Shown here: positions 17,384 through 26,492 of the stretch, in pieces
Numbering within the stretch: position 1 is the first letter of the stretch
How the letters are laid out: every line of letters begins with the position of its first letter
Assembly: GCA_024642725.1 (NCBI GenBank)
Contig: JAHEAO010000001.1
Coordinates: 1,343-65,342 of the forward strand
From: Paracoccaceae bacterium
GTDB taxonomy: Bacteria; Pseudomonadota; Alphaproteobacteria; Rhodobacterales; Rhodobacteraceae
DNA: 64,000 nt
Reading direction: 5' to 3'
Made by a program: the position numbers and the translations under genes
The notes under the pieces: model-generated
What the model saw: only the letters and a program-made list of their open reading frames with translations
The model's database searches: none
What the model was told of the DNA's origin: nothing

Positions 17384-18203
17384 GTTTGCGCCTCCGCCAT
17401 GCGACCATCGCCATAACGACGAGATGATCAATCAGGGGGGCAAATATGCTGCCCAGAAGCGCTGCGAAGACCAGCGCATTCAAGGACGGAGCAGAGCCTG
17501 CGCCCGTATCGAAGAAGATGGCAAGCCCGCCAACCAGCAGGCCGTAGACCCAACGCCCCAAGTTTGTCGACGCGGCGGCCAGCGGGTCTGCGACGAGGAA
17601 AAGCAACGCAAAGGCAATCGCCGTCAAAAGGACCACCAAGTCCGCCTCGCCGGTCGACAGCGTGACGGAAAAAGCCAGAGCCGCGAAGGCCGAGATAAGG
17701 ACCCGCCATGAAACAAGCCCCGTCAAGATCAGGGCCATCGCCCCCGGCAAGGTGCTGGCGGCAACCAGCGGCGTGTTCGCGGCAATCCCCGAACCGGGGA
17801 AGGAGAAAATGAGGAAGGCGAGAGATACCACCGCGGCATTTGCAAAACCGAAACCTCTTCCGCCGAAGACGAGTTCCGCCAGCACGACGCCGAAACTCGC
17901 GGCCAGGGCAAGTTGCCACACGGGCACTGTGCCAGGCAGCATGACCAGAAGGATCAACGCCGTGGTTGCCGAATTCCATGTCAGCGCCCGATGGCGAATT
18001 AGGGCAAAGGCACCTTCCCAAACCAGCGTCACCGCAGCCAGCGCCGCTGCCGCCTGTGCGCCCGCGAAGCCAGTCTGGTAAAGCGTCGCCATGACCGGAG
18101 GCAGCAGCGCGGCAATCTGAACAAGCGTCACCGCGCCCGGCGTCAAAGCCAAGCGGACGAAAGGCGGCCCTTGGCGATACCCCGAAGCAGCAAGACTCCT
18201 CAT
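17376..18203 (-). CDS. nqrB: Short NqrB/RnfD-family membrane subunit without the FMN motif
   Basis: A 275-residue membrane protein in the nqrB position. Family motifs remain: FGVVLAELVFGGRGFGFANAA, VADPLAAASTNLGRWVYG and FAPLIDHLV. Standard NqrB is about 400-415 residues. The missing parts are the N-terminal region and the periplasmic segment that carries the D-G-x-S-G-A-T flavinylation motif: after FLIFSFPGSG the chain goes almost directly to SWRVLISAF. The frame is open and codon use is normal, so this is a real short form. NqrB normally carries covalent FMN, riboflavin and the Na+ path. Confidence 0.85.
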   Translation of the reverse strand: MRSLAASGYRQGPPFVRLALTPGAVTLVQIAALLPPVMATLYQTGFAGAQAAAALAAVTLVWEGAFALIRHRALTWNSATTALILLVMLPGTVPVWQLALAASFGVVLAELVFGGRGFGFANAAVVSLAFLIFSFPGSGIAANTPLVAASTLPGAMALILTGLVSWRVLISAFAALAFSVTLSTGEADLVVLLTAIAFALLFLVADPLAAASTNLGRWVYGLLVGGLAIFFDTGAGSAPSLNALVFAALLGSIFAPLIDHLVVMAMVAWRRRKRG

Positions 18204-19447
18204 GCCGAATCTTCCAGTTCGTCAAGTACCCTGCGCAGCAACGGCCCATAATCCGCGCCGCTCGTGCAAAGCGCCGACAAGAGCGCGACATCTTCTTCGA
18301 TCAAATCCCGGCAACCCAGACGCTCGGCGGCCTCGGCGTCCCCGACCGCCAGAGCCCGCAACAGGGGTACGACGGGCAGCCCGAACGGCAATCCCGCCTC
18401 GAGTCGCGACGTCGGAACAAGCGCCGACGGCCCATCTCCGCCTGTCCTGTCTCTCCGCCGCCCTTGGCTGGCGGTCGCCACTCGCGCAATCAGGCTGATC
18501 TGGCGATGCCTGTAACCCAACCAAGCCGACTCTCGGCCCGAAAAGACCGACCCTGAAATCGCTCTAGCCGCTTCCGGTTCGGCGGCGCCGGCTGCCAGAT
18601 CCGCAATGCGTCCGCCAATGACGGTTTGAACAAGGCGGGGCTTCGAACAATTCGGACCCCCAATCGAAATGATCCGCTCAGGCAGGAACTCACCAGTCTC
18701 AAGCAAATGGCCGACTGCAACGACATCCTGATAGCCGATCGTCCAGACCGGCCCGCCCGTGGCGCCAAGACCAAGCCGCCGCAGATGCGTTCCGGCGAGC
18801 CCTTCCGGATGGCGTCCGGCAACCTCGGTTGTTCGCAACCGCGCCCCCGCGATCGTTCCAAGTCCATGGCCGGAGGGAAGGCATAGATGCACCGGTCCGC
18901 CAGTCAGCAGGGTCAACGCTTGGGCGCCTTTCGCGAATAGATCCTTGCGGTCCTGCAAGGCGATCATCGGGTCCGGGGCCCACGGCTCGGTCTCGGTTGC
19001 GACAATCAAGATCGCATCGGGACTCTCGCCCGGATCGGGGACATGACCAAAAGGCCGGCTTTGAAATGCCGGCCAAAGTCCGCGTTCCAACAGCGTTGCG
19101 CGCAATGCCGCGGCCGTTGAAACGTCGACCTTTCGCCGGGGTGGCTCACGCTCGCCCTGATCCGCCGCGATCACAACAGAAGACAACATGCGACGCGGCG
19201 CGAAATCTATCGAGTCGACGATTCCCGATAACGGCGCGACCCAACAGATTTCTGGATGCGCGCGATCCCGGAACAGAACGTCACCTGCATGCACCGCATC
19301 GCCCTTGGCAACTGCAAGCACTGGGCGGACCTTCGGGAAATCGACACCCGTGATCGCGGCGGCCTTCACGTCGCACCGCTTCACCGGCCCCGCGACAAGG
19401 GGAGCGTCCAGCGGTGACCCGATGCGGTGCCAGAATGCTAAACCCAA
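18200..19447 (-). CDS. nqrA: Na+-NQR subunit A
   Basis: A 415-residue cytoplasmic subunit, slightly shorter than the Vibrio 446. The N-terminal barrel-sandwich part has G-S-P-L-D-A-P, GDAVHAGDVLF and APLSGIVDSI. Later motifs include LPSGHGLGTIAG, TIGYQDVVAVGHLLETG and IGGPNCSKPRLVQT. NqrA binds quinone at the interface with NqrB. It is the first gene of the operon and its stop overlaps the nqrB start (ATGA). About 205 bases separate it from the divergent cytochrome gene, with an FNR box between. Confidence 0.9.
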   Translation of the reverse strand: MGLAFWHRIGSPLDAPLVAGPVKRCDVKAAAITGVDFPKVRPVLAVAKGDAVHAGDVLFRDRAHPEICWVAPLSGIVDSIDFAPRRMLSSVVIAADQGEREPPRRKVDVSTAAALRATLLERGLWPAFQSRPFGHVPDPGESPDAILIVATETEPWAPDPMIALQDRKDLFAKGAQALTLLTGGPVHLCLPSGHGLGTIAGARLRTTEVAGRHPEGLAGTHLRRLGLGATGGPVWTIGYQDVVAVGHLLETGEFLPERIISIGGPNCSKPRLVQTVIGGRIADLAAGAAEPEAARAISGSVFSGRESAWLGYRHRQISLIARVATASQGRRRDRTGGDGPSALVPTSRLEAGLPFGLPVVPLLRALAVGDAEAAERLGCRDLIEEDVALLSALCTSGADYGPLLRRVLDELEDSA

Positions 19448-19547
19448 ACGTCCTCTCCACCTTGTCAGTTCGCTTCGTAATTCCGGCTGTCACCGATCCG
19501 CTTGGCGCAACTGCCGCTGAACCTCCCGGCTCTACCTCTTGGGCGCT

Positions 19548-19561
19548 TTGATCGAGATCAA
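19548..19561. promoter_or_regulatory. Perfect FNR/FnrL box
   Basis: TTGATCGAGATCAA is an exact match to the FNR-family consensus TTGAT-N4-ATCAA. It lies in the divergent gap between nqrA (start 19447) and the five-haem cytochrome gene (start 19653). FNR-type regulators bind this palindrome when their 4Fe-4S cluster is intact at low oxygen. Confidence 0.8.
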
Positions 19562-19579
19562 CCGAAGGACATAACTGTC

Positions 19580-19596
19580 ATGTTAACATAGTAACG
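19580..19596 (+). promoter_or_regulatory. Predicted -10 region of the cytochrome promoter
   Basis: TAACAT at 19584-19589 is a good -10 hexamer. A start near 19596 would put the FNR box centre (19554.5) at -41.5, the classical class II activation spacing. ATGTTAACAT (19580-19589) is also a 10-bp palindrome. The equivalent position on the nqrA side has no -10-like sequence. Confidence 0.5.
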
Positions 19597-19652
19597 CCAG
19601 ATCACTCAGCACGAGCCCCGCCCGAATGTCCCTCCCTGCAACAGAGGTCCTC

Positions 19653-20744
19653 ATGAAAACCAACCGAGTTCAAACATTCGCATTTGCCCTTCTTACCGCG
19701 TTTTCCTTCAGCACCCTCCCGGTAAAGGCGCAGGATGGTCCGTCTCTGACCGAAGTGGTAGAGGCTTGGCTTGCGTCGCCTCATGCCGACAGGACATCCG
19801 AGGCCTTCCGGCACTGGGACAAGGACGGCGAGGTTCCCGAGAGCTGCGCGACCTGCCATTCCGGGCCGGGTTTCATGGACTTCATCGGGGCTGACGGTTC
19901 CGCCGCCGGGGTTGTCGATCACCCTGCCCCGATCGGTTCGCCCATCGACTGCGCAACTTGCCACAACGACACGGCCAGCAAGCTTGACTCGGTCACGTTC
20001 CCTTCCGGCGTCGTCATGTCTGAACTCGGGTCTTCAGGCATCTGCATGGTCTGCCATCAGGGGCGCGAGTCTTCGGACAGCGTGAATGCTGCAATCGCCG
20101 GCATGGAGGATGATACGGTCTCGGGCGACCTCGGGTTCCTGAACGTGCACTACCGCGCCGCTGCGGCCACGATGATGGGCGGCAGCGCACGCGGTGGCTA
20201 CCAGTATGATGGCAAGGACTACACCCAGCGCTTCAATCACCCCGCGCCACTCAACACATGCGTTGGCTGCCATGACCCGCACTCGACCGGTGCCGCCACG
20301 GCGCAGTGCGTTGCCTGCCACAAGGATATTGAATCCACCAAGGCAATCCGCACGACAACCGTGGATGTGAACGGCAACGGCGATACGACGGAAGGCATCG
20401 CCGCCGAAATCGTCTCGCTGCACGACCGGCTGGCGCAGGCAATCCAATCCTACGCGTCGGAAGTCGCGGGCACGCCGATAGCCTACGATGCCCATGCCTA
20501 TCCCTATTTCTTTGCCGATACCGATGGCGACGGTGAAGCCGGTTCAGCCGAAGCGACCTTCCCGAACCGCTATCAAAGCTGGACCCCAAGGCTGATGCGC
20601 GCCGCCTATAACTACCAGTTCGTGGCAAAGGACCCGGGGGCTTGGGTTCACAACCCGCATTATGCGCTGCAGCTTCTGTTCGACAGCATCGAAAGCCTGT
20701 CCGAGAAGGCATCTGTTGACGTGACTGGCTTGCTCCGGCCCTGA
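19653..20744 (+). CDS. Secreted five-haem cytochrome c
   Basis: A 363-residue protein with a Sec signal peptide (FAFALLTAFSFSTLPVKAQ) and five C-x-x-C-H haem sites at about residues 65, 100, 131, 203 and 219. Further histidines after the haem region may be distal ligands. Two Ca-binding-like loops, DVNGNGDTTEG and DTDGDGEAGSAE, follow, and a conserved tail (YNYQFVAKDPGAWVHNP) is typical of some multihaem cytochromes. It is a periplasmic electron carrier of unknown partner. The ATG at 19653 starts the signal peptide. The FNR box and Nqr operon are divergent neighbours. Confidence 0.85.
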   Translation: MKTNRVQTFAFALLTAFSFSTLPVKAQDGPSLTEVVEAWLASPHADRTSEAFRHWDKDGEVPESCATCHSGPGFMDFIGADGSAAGVVDHPAPIGSPIDCATCHNDTASKLDSVTFPSGVVMSELGSSGICMVCHQGRESSDSVNAAIAGMEDDTVSGDLGFLNVHYRAAAATMMGGSARGGYQYDGKDYTQRFNHPAPLNTCVGCHDPHSTGAATAQCVACHKDIESTKAIRTTTVDVNGNGDTTEGIAAEIVSLHDRLAQAIQSYASEVAGTPIAYDAHAYPYFFADTDGDGEAGSAEATFPNRYQSWTPRLMRAAYNYQFVAKDPGAWVHNPHYALQLLFDSIESLSEKASVDVTGLLRP

Positions 20745-20796
20745 TCGTCTGGCGCTCCGACCAGGGGCGCCACACCAACCATGGGTTCAACGCATC

Positions 20797-21978
20797 ATGG
20801 CTTCAGCTGATCTTCTGATCGCGATCGGAATTCTCTTTCTGGCAGGGCTGGCGCTCGATGCCGTCGGGCGGCATATGCACGTGCCCCGCGTGACGCTTCT
20901 GATCCTTCTGGGCGCGTTCGTCGGCCCCCCGGTTCTGGACATGCTGCCATCCGGCGTAGACGGAACCCACGATCTCTATGCGCCCACCGCGCTGACAATG
21001 GTCGCCTTTCTTCTGGGCGGTTCGCTGCACTCGGACACGCTGCGCAAACACGGCAGGGCCATCATTGTGGTATCGCTCAGTGTGGTCTTCGCATCGGTTC
21101 TGATTGTATCGGGAGGGATGCTGCTGGCCGGACTGCCGCTGGGCTTCGCTCTCATGCTGGGGGCAATTGCGGCAGCGACAGACCCGGCGGCGACCCGGGA
21201 CGTGATCGTTCAGACAAAGTCCACCGGACAGTTTTCCACCAATGTCCTCGGGATCGTGGCAATCGACGACGCCTGGGGACTGCTGGCCTTCAGCCTCGCC
21301 ATCACGCTCGCCGGTCTGCTGACAGGTACGGCTGCCGATGGCGCGCTTATGGAAGGGCTTTGGGAGGTCGGCGGGGCGATTGGCCTTGGGCTTCTGATCG
21401 GCCTGCCCTCGGCCTATCTGACGGGCCGGATCAAGCCGGGCGAACCTACCCTGATCGAAGCGCTTGGCATCGTTTTCCTCTGTTCTGGTCTGGCGCTCTG
21501 GCTTGACTTGTCGTTCCTGCTGACCGGGATGGTCTGCGGCACCGTGATCGTCAACCTCGCGCGGCACCACGACCAGCCCTTTCACGAAATCGAACGGATC
21601 GAATGGCCGTTCATGCTGCTGTTTTTCGTGATGGCGGGTGCATCACTGGAACTCGACGCGCTGGCCGAGGTCAGCGGCATCGCGCTTGCCTACATCGCCT
21701 TACGCGCGATTTCGAGGCTGGTCGGCGGATGGGTCGGAGGGACGATTGCCCGGCTGCCCCGCCGCGAGCGCCGGTACATGGGCTTGGCGTTGATGCCGCA
21801 AGCGGGCGTCGCCATTGGCATGGCGCTGGTCGCGGCGGACAAATTTCCGGAAATCGCCCGCCCGCTTCTGGCCATCACCATCGGTGGCACCATCGCCTTT
21901 GAGGTCTTCGGCCCGTTGCTGACCCAGTTCGCCCTGTCAAAGGTCACCGGGGGACAGGCAGATGATGCGCACGCATGA
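20797..21978 (+). CDS. CPA-family cation:proton antiporter
   Basis: A 393-residue membrane protein with about 12 helices. The ion-binding motifs are ATDPAATRDV in one half and IVAIDDAWGLLAF, with the paired aspartates typical of electrogenic Na+/H+ exchangers (CPA2/NhaA-like fold). It exchanges Na+ or K+ for H+ across the inner membrane. It lies about 50 bases after the cytochrome gene on the same strand, so co-transcription is plausible. Beside an Nqr pump this suggests sodium handling, but ion specificity is not readable from sequence. Confidence 0.85.
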   Translation: MASADLLIAIGILFLAGLALDAVGRHMHVPRVTLLILLGAFVGPPVLDMLPSGVDGTHDLYAPTALTMVAFLLGGSLHSDTLRKHGRAIIVVSLSVVFASVLIVSGGMLLAGLPLGFALMLGAIAAATDPAATRDVIVQTKSTGQFSTNVLGIVAIDDAWGLLAFSLAITLAGLLTGTAADGALMEGLWEVGGAIGLGLLIGLPSAYLTGRIKPGEPTLIEALGIVFLCSGLALWLDLSFLLTGMVCGTVIVNLARHHDQPFHEIERIEWPFMLLFFVMAGASLELDALAEVSGIALAYIALRAISRLVGGWVGGTIARLPRRERRYMGLALMPQAGVAIGMALVAADKFPEIARPLLAITIGGTIAFEVFGPLLTQFALSKVTGGQADDAHA

Positions 21979-22060
21979 CCGTTCCGGGCCCCATGGCCCG
22001 GACGCCGCGGCCCAAATCCGGATGGCGACATTTACCGGTAACCCAGAGTAGTCTGGCGCC

Positions 22061-22786
22061 ATGAATCCGCCAAATCCCAACCCGCTGCCGGCCTTCAGGA
22101 CCATGGACCTGACCAAGACCTATGGCTCCGGAACGGCACAAGTCCGGGCGCTGCAGGGGGTCGATATCGAAGTTCCTGCGGGCGAGCTGAACGTGTTGCT
22201 GGGACCCTCCGGCAGCGGCAAGTCAACGCTCCTGAACATCCTCGGTGGGCTGGACCGGGCAACCGAAGGCACCGCCTTCTTCGAAGATCAGAACCTGACC
22301 GAAATGACCGACCGCGAACTCACGCAATACCGCCGGCGCAATGTCGGTTTCGTCTTTCAATTCTACAATCTCATGCCCAGCCTGACTGCACTTGAAAACG
22401 TCGAACTGGTCACCGAAATCGCCGATGATCCGATGGAGGCGCATGAGGCCCTCAGGCTGGTCGGACTGGCCGAACGCGTCACGCATTTTCCCTCGCAGAT
22501 GTCCGGCGGCGAACAGCAACGCGTCGCGATAGCCCGCGCCGTCGCCAAGCGGCCCCGGGTGCTTTTCTGCGACGAACCGACAGGAGCGCTCGACAGCACG
22601 ACGGGACGGGCTGTTCTGAAGGTGCTGCAGGACGTGAACCAGGAACTTGGCGCAACGGTCTTTATCGTCACACATGCGGCGGCGACGGCCGCGATGGCCG
22701 ACAGGGTCATTCATTTCGCCGACGGCAGGATCCGCGACGTCGTCATCAACCGCACCAAGGTCTCTGCCGAAGAGGTGGAATGGTGA
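22061..22786 (+). CDS. ABC transporter ATP-binding protein (LolD/MacB-like)
   Basis: A 241-residue ATPase with Walker [10 protein letters not shown], the Q-loop [12 protein letters not shown], signature [14 protein letters not shown], Walker [14 protein letters not shown] and switch VTHAAAT. This subgroup drives FtsX-type permeases in lipoprotein release or export. Its last codons overlap the start of the permease gene, and an HlyD-type adaptor follows, so the three form one export operon. A role in lipid or peptide export is inferred from the permease type. Confidence 0.9.
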   Translation: MNPPNPNPLPAFRTMDLTKTYGSGTAQVRALQGVDIEVPAGELNVLLGPSGSGKSTLLNILGGLDRATEGTAFFEDQNLTEMTDRELTQYRRRNVGFVFQFYNLMPSLTALENVELVTEIADDPMEAHEALRLVGLAERVTHFPSQMSGGEQQRVAIARAVAKRPRVLFCDEPTGALDSTTGRAVLKVLQDVNQELGATVFIVTHAAATAAMADRVIHFADGRIRDVVINRTKVSAEEVEW

Positions 22787-25146
22787 ACATTCTGGACACC
22801 AAGCTTGGCCGGGACCTCTGGCGGATAAAGGGGCAATCACTGGCGATCGGCGCAGTCATCGCGGTTGGGGTGCTCATGCTGGTCATGATGCAGGGCCTCG
22901 TTGTCACCCTTCAAGAAACCAAGGCCGCGTATTACGAACGCTACAGGCTGGCCGATGTCTTCGCCACGGCGGTTCGGGCCCCGGACCGGACGCTTGATCG
23001 TCTGGCGCAGATCCCGGGCGTGGCCGCGGTCGAAGGCCGCATCATTGGCAGCGCCCTGATCTCGCTGCCCGGTATCGACCTGCCCATTCAGGCGCAGGCC
23101 GTATCGCTGGCCGACACCGGCCCACCGGTTCTGAACGACATCTATCTGACCGACGGCCGCCGTCCCGACCCGACCCATAAGGATGAAATCGTTCTTCTTC
23201 AAGGGTTTGCGCAGGCACATGACTTGCGGCCGGGCGGCATGATCTCGGCCACGATGAATGGCGCACGCCGCAGCTTCCGGATCGTTGGCCTCGCTCAGTC
23301 ACCGGAATTTCTCTACAATACGCCACCCGGCGAACTGATGCCCGACGCGTCGCGATTTGCGGTCATCTGGATGAGCAGGGCAGCGCTCGCGGCCGCGTTC
23401 GACCAGAAGGGCGCCTTCAACCAGGCCTTGCTGTCTCTGACCCGAGACGCCCGTATCTCGGAGGTGCTGAATGAGGTCGACAGGGTGCTTGACCCCTTTG
23501 GCGGCCTTGGTGCCTACGGGCTGGAAGATCAGCTGTCCAACCGCCTCGTCAGTCAGGAAATCAGCCAGCTGCGCGTGACGTCGTCGGTGGTGCCGCCGAT
23601 CTTCCTCGGCGTTGCCGCCTTCCTTCTTTACATCGTCATTTCGCGCATGGTGCAGGCCGAACGCGAAGAAATCGGGCTGATGATGGCCTTTGGCTATTCT
23701 GCGCATGAAGTCGGACTGCACTACCTCAAGTTCACCTTGGCAATCGCGGTCGGCGGCGCCATCGTCGGATGTCTCGGTGGCGTGCTGTCCGGTCGGGCTT
23801 TGGCCAGCTACTACCAGAATTACTTCAAATTTCCCTTTATCGCCTTCCAGATTGATCCCGGCACATTCGTCACGGGGGTTCTGGTTTCCATTCTGGCGGC
23901 ATCCGCTGGCGGGGCACTCGTGCTGCGCCGGGTGTTCCTGTTGACCCCGGCCGTTGCCATGCGGCCCCCGGCCCCACCCGATTTCAGCAAGTCGATCAAG
24001 TTCGGTCCTCGGATGAAGGCCTTTCTGGACCAGCCCAGCCGAATGGTGCTGCGCAATCTGATGCGGAATCCGGGCCGCGTGGCGGGCGGCATCATCGGCA
24101 TCTCTGCGGGGATGGGGCTGTCGGTCGCGTCTTTGACGGTGCTTGATGCCTTCAATATTGCAATCGATCAGGCCTTCGGCGTCATCGACCGCAGCGACGC
24201 CTTGGTATCCTTCGAAACTCCGGTATCGGATCGCACGGTCTATGAACTTCAATCGGTCACGGGCGTTATCGAAGTCGAGCCTTTCCGCTCTGTCCCGGCG
24301 ATCTTGCGCCACGGACTTCGCAGTTATCGCGGTTCAATCGAGGGCCTGATCGAAGAGCCGCGTCTGAATCGCGCCGTCGCCAAGGACATGTCCACAATAC
24401 GCCTGCGCGACGACGGGCTCATCCTCGGCGTCGGGCTTGCCGAAACCTTGCAGATTTCCGTGGGCGAGACTCTCACCGTCAACATACGCGAAGGCCGCCG
24501 CCCGGTGCTTCAACTCCCCGTCGTCGGCATCGCCGAAACGTTGATGGGATCACCGGCCTATCTGGAACTCGGCGCCTTGAATCGCGCGCTCAGGGAACCG
24601 GGTCGGATCTCGGGTGCCTATCTGCGCATCGACAGCGCCAGCAGCAGCGATGTCTACCGTGAAATCAAAGACATGCCTGCCGTTGCCGGCGTAAGCCTGA
24701 AAGCGGACGCGCGGCGGTCCCTAAAAAGGATCATGGATGAAGGTGCGGGGGCGCAGCGGTTCATCATGCTCATGGTCACGGCCGTCATCACCTTCGGCAT
24801 CGTCTACAATTCCGCCCGCATCGCCTTTGCCGAACGCGCCCGCGACCTCGCAAGCCTGCGGGTGATCGGCCTGACGCGTGGTGAGGTCGGGTTCATCCTG
24901 CTTGCCGAACTCGGGATCGTGACGTTTGCCGCCATTCCGCTCGGGGCCGGGCTCGGATACTACCTGTCCAACCTGATGTCGGCCGGATTCAGCACCGACC
25001 TCTATCGTATTCCGGCCAGTTTCAGCCCGTCGAGCTACGGCGTCGCTGCCCTTGCGATCATCGGGGCCGCAGGTGTTTCCGGCTGGCTGGTCAAGATGGA
25101 CATAGACAGGCTCGATCTCGTGTCTGTGCTAAAGACGAGGGAATAA
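22780..25146 (+). CDS. FtsX-like permease of the ABC export system
   Basis: A 788-residue permease with an N-terminal helix (about residues 20-45), a large periplasmic domain, two FtsX core domains of three to four helices each (centred near residues 275-390 and 660-770), and a second periplasmic domain between them. The starts ATG 22780 and GTG 22783 are both possible. It couples to the overlapping ATPase. The size and the HlyD partner resemble DevC/DevBCA-type exporters rather than LolCE. Confidence 0.88.
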   Translation: MVNILDTKLGRDLWRIKGQSLAIGAVIAVGVLMLVMMQGLVVTLQETKAAYYERYRLADVFATAVRAPDRTLDRLAQIPGVAAVEGRIIGSALISLPGIDLPIQAQAVSLADTGPPVLNDIYLTDGRRPDPTHKDEIVLLQGFAQAHDLRPGGMISATMNGARRSFRIVGLAQSPEFLYNTPPGELMPDASRFAVIWMSRAALAAAFDQKGAFNQALLSLTRDARISEVLNEVDRVLDPFGGLGAYGLEDQLSNRLVSQEISQLRVTSSVVPPIFLGVAAFLLYIVISRMVQAEREEIGLMMAFGYSAHEVGLHYLKFTLAIAVGGAIVGCLGGVLSGRALASYYQNYFKFPFIAFQIDPGTFVTGVLVSILAASAGGALVLRRVFLLTPAVAMRPPAPPDFSKSIKFGPRMKAFLDQPSRMVLRNLMRNPGRVAGGIIGISAGMGLSVASLTVLDAFNIAIDQAFGVIDRSDALVSFETPVSDRTVYELQSVTGVIEVEPFRSVPAILRHGLRSYRGSIEGLIEEPRLNRAVAKDMSTIRLRDDGLILGVGLAETLQISVGETLTVNIREGRRPVLQLPVVGIAETLMGSPAYLELGALNRALREPGRISGAYLRIDSASSSDVYREIKDMPAVAGVSLKADARRSLKRIMDEGAGAQRFIMLMVTAVITFGIVYNSARIAFAERARDLASLRVIGLTRGEVGFILLAELGIVTFAAIPLGAGLGYYLSNLMSAGFSTDLYRIPASFSPSSYGVAALAIIGAAGVSGWLVKMDIDRLDLVSVLKTRE

Positions 25147-25158
25147 GAGGACCGCGCG

Positions 25159-26394
25159 ATGGCACAAAACAGGAAACGCTCTCGAATCTGGGTAACGCTC
25201 GGTGCGGCGGCGCTGATCGGTATCGGGCTGACCTACGCGTTCTGGCCCCGCCCCATCGCGGTCGATCTTGGCAAGGTCACCTCTGGTCCGATGATGGTCA
25301 CGGTGAATGAGGAAGGCCGCACCAATGTGCGGGAAACCTATGTGGTTTCGACCCCGATCGCAGGCCGGTTGATGCGGGTTCAGGTCGAACCCGGGGACTA
25401 TGTCGAAAGCGGCAAGACCATTATCGCGCGGATGCTGCCGATCAATCCCGAGGCACTCGACATCCGCTCTCGCGAACAGGCCCGGGCCGACGTCAGTTCC
25501 GCAGAAGCCGCCCTGCGCCTCGCTCAGGCCGAAATGAACAAGGCGATGGCCGACAAATCCCTTGCCGACAGCGATTTTGCGCGGGCGCGTTCATTGTTCG
25601 ACCGGGGCACCATCAGTCAGGCAGGACTTGACCGGGCAGAACAGACAGCGCGATCCGCGCAAGCTGCGCTGGATACCTCACGCGCCGCGATTTCGATGCG
25701 CATTGCGAACCTCGACAGCGCCAACGCGCGGCTCATCAGTTTCAATGATCCAGACCAGATCGCTGCCGCTGAAAGCCAGCTGAACCAGATAACGACAATC
25801 AAGGCACCGGTGTCCGGCAGCATCCTGCGCGTTATCCAGGTCAGCGAAATCACCCTTTCCGCCGGAACACCAATTCTCGAGATCGGCGACATATCGAACG
25901 ATCTCGAGGTGGTCGTCGAACTTCTGTCGACGGATGCCGTCAAAGTGGCCACCGGGGACCGAGTCATCATCGACGACTGGGGCGGATCCTCCACTTTGTC
26001 GGGTGTCGTCGACCGGATCGAGCCTTGGGGTTTCACCAAATTCTCGGCGCTTGGCGTCGAAGAACAGCGGGTCAACACCGTGATCCGGTTCAGCAATTCC
26101 GAAGAGCGCCGGGAAAGCCTTGGCCATGGCTTCCGGGTCGAAGTCCGGATCGTGATCTGGGAGGACCAGAACGCCCTGAAGGTCCCGTCAAGCGCGCTCT
26201 TTCGCGAAGGCGAAAACTGGGCCGTCTTCGCCGTCAAAGCGGCGCGCGCGGTTCTGACCCCGGTGTCCATCGGGCACAATAACGGGGTGGAAGCCGAAGT
26301 CCTGAACGGCCTCGATCCGGGCGAGGTGATAATCCTCTATCCCGGCGCCGGCATCACCGACGGGACGAGGGTCGAACAACGCGTCATCAACTGA
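25159..26394 (+). CDS. HlyD-family periplasmic adaptor
   Basis: A 411-residue membrane-fusion protein. An N-terminal anchor helix (ALIGIGLTYAFWP) is followed by a lipoyl half (VSTPIAGRLMRVQVEPGDYV), an alpha-helical hairpin (about residues 95-190, Ala/Glu/Arg rich), the second lipoyl half (IKAPVSGSILRV) and a beta-barrel/MPD tail. It links the ABC pump to an outer-membrane channel; no TolC-like gene is adjacent. It lies 12 bases after the permease stop with GAGG before its start. Confidence 0.9.
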   Translation: MAQNRKRSRIWVTLGAAALIGIGLTYAFWPRPIAVDLGKVTSGPMMVTVNEEGRTNVRETYVVSTPIAGRLMRVQVEPGDYVESGKTIIARMLPINPEALDIRSREQARADVSSAEAALRLAQAEMNKAMADKSLADSDFARARSLFDRGTISQAGLDRAEQTARSAQAALDTSRAAISMRIANLDSANARLISFNDPDQIAAAESQLNQITTIKAPVSGSILRVIQVSEITLSAGTPILEIGDISNDLEVVVELLSTDAVKVATGDRVIIDDWGGSSTLSGVVDRIEPWGFTKFSALGVEEQRVNTVIRFSNSEERRESLGHGFRVEVRIVIWEDQNALKVPSSALFREGENWAVFAVKAARAVLTPVSIGHNNGVEAEVLNGLDPGEVIILYPGAGITDGTRVEQRVIN

Positions 26395-26492
26395 TCGGCC
26401 GGGCGCGCGGGCGGCATCCGGGTCCCTGCGCCTCTTGTATCCCCATCCCCGGCTTCGTAACCTAACCTCTGCCGAAAGGAACGAGGCGCTCA

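Noticed and set aside
23299-24312. 337-codon minus-strand frame
   Set aside because: Antisense to the FtsX permease; composition typical of a shadow.
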